Positions 1 through 7,670 of a stretch of DNA of 64,000 bases are shown piece by piece; the first letter of the stretch is position 1, and the number at the start of each line of letters is the position of its first letter. Below the pieces are notes generated by a model that searched no databases, was not told the origin of the DNA, and saw nothing but the letters and a program-made list of their open reading frames with translations. Location of the stretch: assembly GCA_017642855.1 (NCBI GenBank), contig JAEPOO010000001.1, forward strand, positions 1,397,072 to 1,461,071. Reading direction: 5' to 3'. The stretch is from Pseudomonadales bacterium (GTDB lineage Bacteria > Pseudomonadota > Gammaproteobacteria > Pseudomonadales > Azotimanducaceae). The position numbers and the translations under genes were made by a program.

Positions 1-111
1 ATGCTCGACCTGAACCCTGACCGAACTGAAGACTCGCGCCTGAGCTGCCAGATCATTGTTTCTGACGCGATAGAAGGCATCAAAATTAATCTGCCTGAAT
101 TCCAGTACTAA
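1..111 (+). CDS. 2Fe-2S ferredoxin, C-terminal fragment (cut by window edge)
   Basis: The reading frame is open from base 1 and stops at 109-111, giving 36 residues. They end in the pattern typical of adrenodoxin/putidaredoxin-type ferredoxins: MLD, then SRLSCQI carrying the last Fe-S cysteine, then an L-P-E-F tail. The ATG at base 1 is internal to the family, so the real gene begins outside the window. A ferredoxin of this class passes single electrons from an NADH-dependent ferredoxin reductase to a bacterial cytochrome P450. The P450 gene follows 64 bases downstream on the same strand, so this is very probably its redox partner in one operon. The reductase is not visible here. Confidence 0.85.
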   Translation: MLDLNPDRTEDSRLSCQIIVSDAIEGIKINLPEFQY

Positions 112-175
112 GCGTTCTTAAAAAACGGAAAATTTCTAACCTTACCCAGAACAACAAAAAGCTTGGGAGAATCCC

Positions 176-1417
176 ATGAGTGAAGCGGTACAACTAGAAA
201 GAAATCCATACGCAACACCCCTCGAAGAGTTTGACGTCAGCGACGCCAAACTCTTCCTGGAAAACACCCACTGGGGATACTTTGAGCGTCTGCGCAAAGA
301 AGACCCGGTTCACTATTGTAAGGACAGCATGTTCGGTCCTTACTGGTCGATCACCAAGTTCAACGACATCATGGAGATCGAGAAAAACCATGAGGTGTTC
401 TCATCGGAAGGTGGCATCACGCTTGCGGATCGCCCTTCTGACTTTAATACCGTTAACTTCATTTCTCTCGACCCACCTCGCCACGACATCCAGCGTAAAG
501 CCGTTACCGGCGTGGTCGCACCAATGAACCTGGCCAAGCTGGAACCGATTATTCGAGCGCGCGCCGCCCAGATCCTGGATCAGCTGCCCATCGGCGAGGT
601 GTTTAACTGGGTAGAGGAAGTCTCTATCGAGCTCACCACACAGATGCTGGCAATACTGTTCGATTTCCCGTTCGAGGATCGTCGCAAGCTGACCTACTGG
701 TCTGACATGGCCACGAGTGGCGAGCTTAACGGCGGACCGACACCCGAGGCAGATCGTCGCGCCGCCCTCCTTGAGTGCCTGGAAGTATTCACCGGGCTGT
801 GGAACGAGCGCGTGCACCGAGATCCCGCTGAGGCTATCGATCTGATCACCATGATGGCGCACAACCCACATACCCAGGACATGGACCCGATGGAATACCT
901 CGGCAACCTGATCCTTCTGATTGTGGGTGGTAATGACACAACCCGAAACTCAATTTCAGGTGGCGTCTACTTCATGCACCAGTTCCCGGAAGAATTCGAG
1001 AAGGTCAAAAACGACCGCTCTCTGATTCCAGCCATGGTACCGGAAATCATTCGCTACCAGACACCGCTCGCCTATATGCGTCGTCGGGCTACCCAGGACT
1101 ATGAAATCCGCGGCAAGACCATCAAAGAAGGTGACAAGGTGGCCATGTGGTACGTCTCTGCGAACCGTGATGAAGAGGTTATTGATCATCCTGACCAATT
1201 CATCATCGATCGCAAAAGGCCAAGACACCATATGTCATTCGGGTTCGGTATCCATCGATGCATGGGGAATCGTCTCGCAGAGATGCAACTCCGCATTATC
1301 TGGGAAGAAATTCTCAAGCGATTCGATCACATCGAGGTTACCGGTGAGCCAGAGCGTATTCAGTCCAGCTTTGTGAAAGGCTACGCGACATTGAATACGA
1401 TCATTCACGCGAAGTAG
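176..1417 (+). CDS. Cytochrome P450, CYP153 family (probable alkane/fatty acid terminal hydroxylase)
   Basis: This is a soluble class I P450 of 413 residues, a normal length. The heme loop FGFGIHRCMG has its cysteine ligand at residue 362. The I-helix reads VGGNDTTRNS, with the acid-alcohol pair at D254/T255. The ExxR motif lies in EIIRYQT. The NDTTRNS and HRCMGNRLAEMQLR wording is characteristic of CYP153 enzymes, which insert oxygen at the terminal carbon of medium-chain alkanes, fatty acids or related hydrophobic substrates. A GGGAGA ribosome site at 165-170 fixes the ATG at 176. The ferredoxin fragment upstream supplies electrons; an unknown small gene and a transglutaminase follow. Family assignment is firm, but the actual substrate is not shown by the sequence. 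Confidence 0.93.
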   Translation: MSEAVQLERNPYATPLEEFDVSDAKLFLENTHWGYFERLRKEDPVHYCKDSMFGPYWSITKFNDIMEIEKNHEVFSSEGGITLADRPSDFNTVNFISLDPPRHDIQRKAVTGVVAPMNLAKLEPIIRARAAQILDQLPIGEVFNWVEEVSIELTTQMLAILFDFPFEDRRKLTYWSDMATSGELNGGPTPEADRRAALLECLEVFTGLWNERVHRDPAEAIDLITMMAHNPHTQDMDPMEYLGNLILLIVGGNDTTRNSISGGVYFMHQFPEEFEKVKNDRSLIPAMVPEIIRYQTPLAYMRRRATQDYEIRGKTIKEGDKVAMWYVSANRDEEVIDHPDQFIIDRKRPRHHMSFGFGIHRCMGNRLAEMQLRIIWEEILKRFDHIEVTGEPERIQSSFVKGYATLNTIIHAK

Positions 1418-1431
1418 GAACCACTGAAGCC

Positions 1432-1689
1432 GTGCCTGGTAGAGACAGGGTTTACTACCGGGAAGCAACCGGCGAGATAGTCGTAGAGAAAGACGGCCAG
1501 GAACTGGCCGTCTATTCTTCCACCGAAGCACTCATCGAAACTCACATCAAAGGCATCCTCGCAAAGGATCACCGCGACCTGGCATACGTACGCCAAATCA
1601 TGCATAAGTACCGCCCAACAGATACCATGGTGGGTCGAATCCAGGGCACATCAAAAGAAGCAAACTCAACAGAAGAAAAGAACCGCTGA
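1432..1689 (+). CDS. Hypothetical protein, 85 aa, between P450 and transglutaminase
   Basis: I do not recognise this family. It starts at a GTG 14 bases after the P450 stop and its stop is one base before the next ATG, so it sits tightly inside the operon. No ATG start is available upstream. The protein is soluble and charged, with no signal peptide or membrane segment. It has a predicted beta-rich beginning (RVYYREATGEIVVEKDG), a helical middle, and a low-complexity E/K/S/T-rich tail. The AGGA near 1416-1419 is a weak ribosome site, so translation may depend on the upstream gene. Conservation of the reading frame between two solid genes argues that it is real. Confidence 0.6.
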   Translation: MPGRDRVYYREATGEIVVEKDGQELAVYSSTEALIETHIKGILAKDHRDLAYVRQIMHKYRPTDTMVGRIQGTSKEANSTEEKNR

Positions 1690-1690
1690 G

Positions 1691-2542
1691 ATGCCTACTA
1701 CGCTGCGAATTTTTCACGAAACCTGCTACACCTATAGCCAACCGGTCATCCTGGGAGATCACAAACTTCTGATTCGCCCACGTGACGGTCACGACATTCG
1801 CATTGAAGCCTCGATGCTGGATATGAAGCCGGGCGGGCTCATCAGCTGGCATCGAGACGAGTTGGATAACTCTGTTGCGCTGGTCACCTTCTCAGAGGTT
1901 GAGACGACACAGCTGACGATCACGAGCGAGGTGACTGTTGCGCACTACCTGTCAGAGCGTTCGTACATTCCGATTGAACCGCACGTAGCGACCTACCCGT
2001 TCGAATACAACGACCACGAACGTGACCTCTTGTCTGCTTACTTTTCGGCTGAAGAACAGACCGCTCAGGTTGAATCCTGGATCACGGGGCACACCAGCAA
2101 CAACAACGACACCCTGTCTCTTCTACAGCAGCTTTCATCAGCGATCAAAAACGATTTCATCTATCAGGAAAGACATGAAGAAGGCGTCCAATCGCCAGAT
2201 CAGACACTGAACCTGGCCATGGGTACCTGCCGAGATTACGCCTGGCTGTTTGTGATTGCTGCGAGAAGACTCGGGCTTGCCTCGCGATTTGTCAGCGGCT
2301 ACTTCCACACCGCGGGCACCTCGCTGGCAGACGGCTCAACCCATGCCTGGGCGGAAGTCTATTTACCAGGCTCCGGCTGGACTGGTTTCGATCCCACGGC
2401 GGACCGAATCGTTGGCGAAAACCACGTACCGGTCTCCGTCGCCATCAATCCAATCGACATTCCACCGGTGAGTGGGCGTTTCACAGGTCCCAAAAACGTG
2501 GAGACGACGCTAACCGTAAGGGTAAACGTTAATCAGGTGTAG
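1691..2542 (+). CDS. Transglutaminase-like cysteine hydrolase (bacterial N-domain type)
   Basis: The protein has 283 residues with the bacterial transglutaminase N-terminal beta domain (about 1-95) followed by the transglutaminase-like core. The catalytic triad is readable: Cys180 in MGTCRDYAW, His218 in STHAWAEVYLPG and Asp234 in GFDPTAD. Such proteins are usually cytoplasmic cysteine proteases or amide hydrolases of unknown substrate, often found beside circularly permuted ATP-grasp and alpha-E genes. Neither partner is present here. The start codon follows the stop of the 85-residue gene by one base, so the two are translationally linked. Its 3' end overlaps the convergent second transglutaminase gene by 14 bases. 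The fold is clear, the substrate unknown. Confidence 0.88.
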   Translation: MPTTLRIFHETCYTYSQPVILGDHKLLIRPRDGHDIRIEASMLDMKPGGLISWHRDELDNSVALVTFSEVETTQLTITSEVTVAHYLSERSYIPIEPHVATYPFEYNDHERDLLSAYFSAEEQTAQVESWITGHTSNNNDTLSLLQQLSSAIKNDFIYQERHEEGVQSPDQTLNLAMGTCRDYAWLFVIAARRLGLASRFVSGYFHTAGTSLADGSTHAWAEVYLPGSGWTGFDPTADRIVGENHVPVSVAINPIDIPPVSGRFTGPKNVETTLTVRVNVNQV

Positions 2543-3320
2543 CCGGCGCCACCGACACTTTCATGTCCGTAAACCTCGCAGGCGGGCCGAACTGGTGATA
2601 GATCGCCACATCCGCAGCATCACGTCCATAGGCAATCGCGACTCTCGCACCCGAAAGGTCCCGCTGTGTTGGATCGAATGCATACCAGCGCCCACCCACA
2701 AAAGCTTCGAACCAGGCGTGTAAGTCCATCGGCTCTAACCCCAGCAGGTAGCCATCAACAAATCGAGCGGGTATCGAAATGGACCGGCACATGGCAATGC
2801 CAAGGTGAGCCAGGTCTTTGCAAACGCCAGAACCTTGACCTTCTATCTCGCTGGCGGAACAGGGCACTGAGCTGGTTCCAGGTGCATAGGCCACGTTCTC
2901 GCGAATCCAGTCGGTGATCCTGGCCACCTGTTCATAACCCGGTGTTTCTTCACCGGCGATAGACAGCGTCTTGGGACCGAACCGATCAGATTCGCAATAG
3001 CGCGAAGGCGCAAGGTATTGCAGCACATCCTCTGGCAACTCTGGAATCGGCACGAAGGGATCCGCGGCACCAACATCCATCTGTTTCGCAGTATTCACAC
3101 GGGCCGTCGTTTCAATGACAAAACCATCGGCAGGTACTGTGAGACGCTGATTGAGATTCCCGAACTGATCCGTGTGCTGGATCACCTCCGTCGGCACGCT
3201 GAACTCAAACGTCTCCCGAGACACCCACTGACCAGCACCACTTCTCGGGCGCAGCATCAGAATCACTGGCGTCGCGACAACATAGTCTAACTCAAGGCGG
3301 CAACTGGTATTCACCCACAT
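2529..3320 (-). CDS. Second transglutaminase-like protein
   Basis: The protein has 263 residues from the preferred ATG at 3320. An ATG at 3389 is in frame but would overlap the start of the opposite gene and precede the natural domain boundary. A beta-rich N-terminal region (RLELDYVVATPVILMLRPRSG) leads to the transglutaminase core. The catalytic Cys is in GSGVCKDLAHL, the His in DLHAWFEAFVGGRW and the Asp in AFDPTQRD. It is a diverged relative of the facing gene, from a different subgroup with a shorter N-domain, rather than a tandem duplicate. There is no signal peptide. Function beyond cysteine hydrolase is unknown. Nearness to the other transglutaminase suggests related substrates, which is inference. 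Confidence 0.85.
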   Translation of the reverse strand: MWVNTSCRLELDYVVATPVILMLRPRSGAGQWVSRETFEFSVPTEVIQHTDQFGNLNQRLTVPADGFVIETTARVNTAKQMDVGAADPFVPIPELPEDVLQYLAPSRYCESDRFGPKTLSIAGEETPGYEQVARITDWIRENVAYAPGTSSVPCSASEIEGQGSGVCKDLAHLGIAMCRSISIPARFVDGYLLGLEPMDLHAWFEAFVGGRWYAFDPTQRDLSGARVAIAYGRDAADVAIYHQFGPPARFTDMKVSVAPATPD

Positions 3321-3375
3321 CAGGAATCCACAAGATCTCACAGGAACAACGGCGAAGAAGGTTATACTGTTTGTC

Positions 3376-4290
3376 ATGGAATTACACACATGCCTCTGGA
3401 GTGATGTCGCGGCATTTGACTTCGCATCAGACGACTTTCACGCGCTGCAGCAGGCTTTTCCCTCTCTGAACCTGGTCGTTCACGACAACGCAGACAGCTT
3501 CCTTGCTGCGGCAGCCAGCGTTGCCTGGCTTCTCACCTGGGAATTTCCCGAAGCGTGGTACGCCAGCTGCCCAAACCTTCAAACAATCATGACACCCGCG
3601 TCCGGTCGCGATTGGATCGCAGCAGATCCGAGCAGCCAGGTCGAAGTCGTTCACGGCACGTTTCATGGGCCGATGATGGCGGAATCGGCGCTCAGCGCGC
3701 TGCTCTACATGAATCACCAAATGCCGCTCATGCTGCAAAATCATGCGGATCGCGCCTGGGACAGGAATCTGCAGCAGAACAGCCGCCTGCTAGGTAATCA
3801 GTGCGTCGTGATCGTTGGATTCGGCCGCATCGGCCAGGCGTTCGGCCAACTCATCGGAACGACGGGCGCCGAAGTTATTGGCGTTCGTCGAAGCAACCCC
3901 GGCGAGCTAGATGGTATGCAGGTTCGAACCGTGTCAGATCTTCCAGAGGTATTACCAAGCGCTGACCACGTGATTCTCGTGTTACCCGGTGACAACAGCA
4001 CGGATCATTTTCTGACCCCTGAGCTGATCAGGCTGTGTAAGCCTGGCGTCTATCTCTATAACTTCGGCCGCGGTAATGCACTGACAACAGACACGGTTCT
4101 GGAAGTCGCGTGTGATATCGGTGGCGCATTCCTTGATGTGACCGATGTAGAACCGTTACCCTCAGACTCCCAACTCTGGCAGTTACCCAACGTCATGATC
4201 ACCCCACACTCGAGCTGTATTTACCAGGAGTACAAAGCGAACTTTGTCGCTGAGGTGATCCGCCACCTGCAGTCGGAAACTCGCTCATGA
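3376..4290 (+). CDS. D-isomer-specific 2-hydroxyacid dehydrogenase family protein
   Basis: The protein has 304 residues. The C-terminal NAD-binding Rossmann fold begins at GFGRIGQAFGQLIG. It is followed by the substrate and cofactor signatures ILVLPGDNSTDHFLTPELI, YNFGRGNALTTD and FLDVTDVEPLPSDS, and by the terminal PHSSC segment in place of the usual PH-xxG. These enzymes reduce 2-oxoacids to D-2-hydroxyacids, or the reverse, with NAD(P)H. The N-terminal substrate domain is weakly conserved, so the substrate cannot be named; a glyoxylate/hydroxypyruvate-type activity is possible. The last four bases (ATGA) overlap the ABC ATPase start, implying co-translation. The start lies about 55 bases from the divergent transglutaminase start. 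Confidence 0.88.
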   Translation: MELHTCLWSDVAAFDFASDDFHALQQAFPSLNLVVHDNADSFLAAAASVAWLLTWEFPEAWYASCPNLQTIMTPASGRDWIAADPSSQVEVVHGTFHGPMMAESALSALLYMNHQMPLMLQNHADRAWDRNLQQNSRLLGNQCVVIVGFGRIGQAFGQLIGTTGAEVIGVRRSNPGELDGMQVRTVSDLPEVLPSADHVILVLPGDNSTDHFLTPELIRLCKPGVYLYNFGRGNALTTDTVLEVACDIGGAFLDVTDVEPLPSDSQLWQLPNVMITPHSSCIYQEYKANFVAEVIRHLQSETRS

Positions 4291-5183
4291 ACAGCATCGA
4301 GCTTACCTCTGTAAACAAATTCTTTGGTGAACACCACGCCGTTTCGGATATGAGCTTCGAAGTGCCAGAAGGTGCCGTTTACGGTTTCCTCGGCCCTAAC
4401 GGTGCCGGCAAGACCAGCACCATTCGCATGATCATGAGCATCCTCTATCCGGATTCAGGCACGCTCAAAGTGCTCGGCGACGATCAACCGGAACGCGTAA
4501 AAGACCGCCTGGGGTACCTGCCCGAGGAAAAGGGTCTCTACAAGAAAATGAAGGTGAAAGAAATCATCACCTACTTCGGCACCCTCAAAGGCATGTCCAG
4601 ACGCGACGCAGCCGCCGAAGCAGACAAACTGCTGGTTCGCTTTGGCTTAGAAGATGCAGCCAGCAAGCGCTGTGAAGAAATGTCAAAAGGCATGGGGCAG
4701 AAAGTCCAGATCATCTCCACACTCATTCATGACCCGGCGCTGGTTATCCTGGACGAACCCTTCTCCGGGCTGGACCCCATCAACGTGGAACTGGTTAGAG
4801 ACATCATTCTTGATCTTAAGCATGACGGTAAAACGGTCATCTTCTCGACGCACATCATGGAACAGGCAGAGCAGATCTGTGATTCCATTTTGCTGATCAA
4901 CAAGGGGGTGAAGCTGCTCGACGGCAAAGTGGCTGAGGTAAAAGGACAGTTTTCGTCTACCCTGCTCGTCGATTACGACGGTGACCCGGCGAACCTCAAC
5001 AGACCCGGTATCGTTCGGGTCAACAACATGGGGAACTCTGCTGAGCTTTCCGTTGAAGAAGGTGCCGATACCCAGGCACTCCTCAGAGAACTGATGGATG
5101 CCGTGAAACTCAACAGCTTTACCCTGAAAGAACCTTCCTTGCATGAAATCTTCGTGCGCACCGTTGGGGAGTCAGACACATGA
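4287..5183 (+). CDS. ABC transporter ATP-binding protein, NatA-like
   Basis: This is a 298-residue ATPase subunit. Walker A is GPNGAGKTS, the signature is MSKGMGQK (a variant of LSGGQ normal for this subgroup), Walker B is LVILDEPFSGLDP, and the H-loop is FSTHIM. The YLPEEKGLYKKMKV segment and a C-terminal DUF4162-like domain (about 215-295) are typical of NatA/YhaQ ATPases of ABC-2 exporters. It overlaps the upstream dehydrogenase by ATGA and the permease by ATGA, so the three are one operon. It should act at the inner face of the cytoplasmic membrane with the next gene product. The NatAB relation suggests export of ions or small hydrophobic molecules, but the substrate is not deducible. Confidence 0.93.
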   Translation: MNSIELTSVNKFFGEHHAVSDMSFEVPEGAVYGFLGPNGAGKTSTIRMIMSILYPDSGTLKVLGDDQPERVKDRLGYLPEEKGLYKKMKVKEIITYFGTLKGMSRRDAAAEADKLLVRFGLEDAASKRCEEMSKGMGQKVQIISTLIHDPALVILDEPFSGLDPINVELVRDIILDLKHDGKTVIFSTHIMEQAEQICDSILLINKGVKLLDGKVAEVKGQFSSTLLVDYDGDPANLNRPGIVRVNNMGNSAELSVEEGADTQALLRELMDAVKLNSFTLKEPSLHEIFVRTVGESDT

Positions 5184-6709
5184 ATCGCATGTTGCTGATC
5201 GCCTTCCGCGAATTCCTGGAAAACGTCAGGACAAAGGGTTTCTGGTTCGGCATTCTGATGATGCCCATCGTTCTGGTGCTAGTCGGTGTTGTACCCATCA
5301 TTGTTGAGAACACCCGTGTTGCAAAGAACTATGCGGTCATCGATGAAACCGGCGTCGTGCTCGATGCTGTGAAACAGGAGCTTAGCGTGCGGGACTTTCG
5401 TCACCTGCTCACTGATTTCACCAAAGGCGAGGAAGACATGCTGCCGGCGTTCCTTGCCGTGTTTTTCCCTGAGATTCGAGCACTGGACGAAGAGGACCAG
5501 GAAAACATCGTGGACTACCTGTTCAATGACGGGAAACTGGATGACAACCTGACCCGAAGACTGACAAACCAGCTGACGCGGCATCGATCCGCGATCATCG
5601 ACTGGTGGGCCAACCTGTCCGATGAAGAACGGTCCCAGCTCTCTGGCAGCATCTCAGCCAACTATTTCCGACTGGTGGATGTCACCAATCTGGAACAGCT
5701 GAAGGAAATGATCGAGTCAGAAGCGCTGTTCGCCTACTTCATCATCGGTAGAAAAGTTGTCGAAGATGGCAGCGGCACCAAATACGTCTCGAACAATCTG
5801 ACGGACCGCGATCTGGAGATCTGGTTCGGTGAACTGGTCAGCCAGTATGTCAGGGATCAGCGACTCTCCCAGAGCGATGTGGATGCAGACATCGCCGACT
5901 GGATAAACGAAGCGGTTTCCTTCGAGGGTGTCACGCTGGGTAAAGACGGAGAAACCGAAGAAGTGGATTCCACAGATATTGCCAGACAGTGGGCGCCGGT
6001 CGTATTCGTCTACTTCTTGTGGATTTCCGTGATGATCAACACGCAGATGCTGATCACCAACACCATCGAAGAAAAATCCAACAAGCTGGTGGAAGTTCTG
6101 TTGTCATCGGTTTCTGCAATATCACTCATGGGTGGCAAAATTATCGGGATCGCCGGCACCGGCCTCACCATTATCACAGCCTGGCTGATCATGGCGCTCG
6201 CGTTCTTTATCGGCCTGCCGATGGCGGCGGGCATTGAGCTGCCCATCGATCTATCATCGGTGATGGCGGACCCGTGGTTCCTCGGATCCTTTGTCATGTA
6301 CTTCCTGCTGGGCTATCTATTTTATGCGGCGCTTCTGGTCGGGCTCGGATCTTTATGTAATAACCTGAAAGAGGCACAGAACCTGATCATGCCGGTGCAG
6401 TTAATCCAGATGGTGCCCATCTTCCTGATGATTCCCATCGGCAGAGATCCTAACGGCAGCCTTGCTCAGGTCCTTTCCTATGTGCCGCCTCTGACACCTT
6501 TTGTGATGATGAACCGCGCAGCAGGACCGCCCTCCACAGAAGAGTATGTGGTTACCACGATCCTTCTGATTGTTTCTATCATCGTTGCCTTCTGGCTCGC
6601 CGCAAAAGTCTTCAGGGTGGGTATCCTCATGACCGGAAAACCACCGGGCGCGGCGGAGATTTTCAGGCTGCTGCGTGCACCGGTTACCAGGCGGGTTACC
6701 AGCCCCTGA
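5180..6709 (+). CDS. ABC-2 type permease, NatB/YhaP-like
   Basis: The protein has 509 residues. It has one N-terminal membrane segment (about 25-45, after MLLIAFREFLENVRTKGFW), a large charged extracytoplasmic domain (about 50-270) and five to six C-terminal helices from WAPVVFVYFLWISVMIN onward. This matches the ABC-2 exporter layout of NatB-like permeases. The conserved NTIEEKSNKLVEVLLSSVS segment follows the second membrane helix and is a hallmark of this group. It overlaps the ATPase gene by ATGA and must form the transporter with it. The gene ends 11 bases before the convergent dehalogenase gene. Confidence 0.92.
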   Translation: MNRMLLIAFREFLENVRTKGFWFGILMMPIVLVLVGVVPIIVENTRVAKNYAVIDETGVVLDAVKQELSVRDFRHLLTDFTKGEEDMLPAFLAVFFPEIRALDEEDQENIVDYLFNDGKLDDNLTRRLTNQLTRHRSAIIDWWANLSDEERSQLSGSISANYFRLVDVTNLEQLKEMIESEALFAYFIIGRKVVEDGSGTKYVSNNLTDRDLEIWFGELVSQYVRDQRLSQSDVDADIADWINEAVSFEGVTLGKDGETEEVDSTDIARQWAPVVFVYFLWISVMINTQMLITNTIEEKSNKLVEVLLSSVSAISLMGGKIIGIAGTGLTIITAWLIMALAFFIGLPMAAGIELPIDLSSVMADPWFLGSFVMYFLLGYLFYAALLVGLGSLCNNLKEAQNLIMPVQLIQMVPIFLMIPIGRDPNGSLAQVLSYVPPLTPFVMMNRAAGPPSTEEYVVTTILLIVSIIVAFWLAAKVFRVGILMTGKPPGAAEIFRLLRAPVTRRVTSP

Positions 6710-6720
6710 TTGCTCAGAGC

Positions 6721-7593
6721 TCAGGCATCAACTCTAAGATCAGCAACAAAATTTGATACCGCCTGGCCGATTTCTGCCCCGGAATCTTCCTGAATAAAGT
6801 GCAGCCCTTTCACGGTGACTTCTCTCTGGTTGGGCCAGCTGCGGCAGAAGTCGAGCGCGGCGCCTGTCAGTATCGATCCAGGGTCTGCATTCACGAGGAG
6901 CTTTGGCACCTCAGACTGGGACAGATAGTTGCCATAGCTGCTGACAATCTCCACAACATCAGCGGGCTCACCCTCAATAGGAATCTGGCGCGGCCAGGTC
7001 AGCGTCGGCCTGCGACCCTCTCCCGCCTCTCTGAAAGGCGCACGGTAAACGGCCATCTCTTCTTCTGTCAGGTCGCGAATCACTGAGTTGGGTAACACCG
7101 CCTCAATAAAGAGATTTTTCTCGAGAATCATTTCTTCGCCCGCCTCCGAGCGAAAACCCTGAAAAATACCTCGTGCGTTTTCCGGCCATTCATCCCAAAT
7201 GAGCGGCTTCACAATAGCCTCCATATAAGCGATACCCTGCACCGCTTCCTGGTGACGATTACACCAGTCGAATCCAAGGGCAGAGCCCCAATCATGGATG
7301 ACCATCACGACGTTTTCGGTCACATCCAGCTGATAAAGCAATTCATCCAGGTAATTTCGGTGTTCAGCGAAGGTGTAGCGATTGGGCCCGGACGCATCCA
7401 GTTTCTCGGAATCACCCATGCCAATCAGGTCCGGGGCGATGCACCTCCCATGCTGCGTCAGGTGTGGGATAACATCTCGCCACAGGTAAGAAGAGGTTGG
7501 ATTACCGTGCAGAAAGACAATGGGATCACCCTCACCTTCCTCAATGTAGGCCATCTTTTTACCCAACACCTCTCGTTGTTTCTTCTCTATCAT
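6721..7593 (-). CDS. Haloalkane dehalogenase (LinB/DhaA type)
   Basis: This alpha/beta-hydrolase has 290 residues. The ATG at 7593 is chosen because AGAGGG lies seven bases upstream; an in-frame ATG at 7644 lacks this. All five catalytic residues are visible: Asn31 (HGNPTSSYLW), nucleophile Asp101 and Trp102 (HDWGSALGF), Glu125 (AYMEAIV) and His265 (GLHFIQED). Each is exactly seven positions before its counterpart in Sphingobium LinB (N38, D108, W109, E132, H272), so the two can be aligned without gaps at these sites. Such enzymes cleave carbon-halogen bonds hydrolytically, giving an alcohol and a halide, in the cytoplasm. No other halo-organic catabolic gene is adjacent. The specific subfamily is inferred from motif wording. 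Confidence 0.93.
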   Translation of the reverse strand: MIEKKQREVLGKKMAYIEEGEGDPIVFLHGNPTSSYLWRDVIPHLTQHGRCIAPDLIGMGDSEKLDASGPNRYTFAEHRNYLDELLYQLDVTENVVMVIHDWGSALGFDWCNRHQEAVQGIAYMEAIVKPLIWDEWPENARGIFQGFRSEAGEEMILEKNLFIEAVLPNSVIRDLTEEEMAVYRAPFREAGEGRRPTLTWPRQIPIEGEPADVVEIVSSYGNYLSQSEVPKLLVNADPGSILTGAALDFCRSWPNQREVTVKGLHFIQEDSGAEIGQAVSNFVADLRVDA

Positions 7594-7597
7594 CAAA

Positions 7598-7603
7598 CCC
7601 TCT
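7598..7603 (-). promoter_or_regulatory. Ribosome binding site of the haloalkane dehalogenase
   Basis: Read on the minus strand this is AGAGGG, followed by four bases and the ATG at 7593. It selects that ATG over the in-frame ATG 51 bases upstream. Confidence 0.7.
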
Positions 7604-7670
7604 GCAAACTTTGAATGGGTGTACGATACCACTATAATCGCCACCCTTTTTAGACCCGACCTACAGTCCG

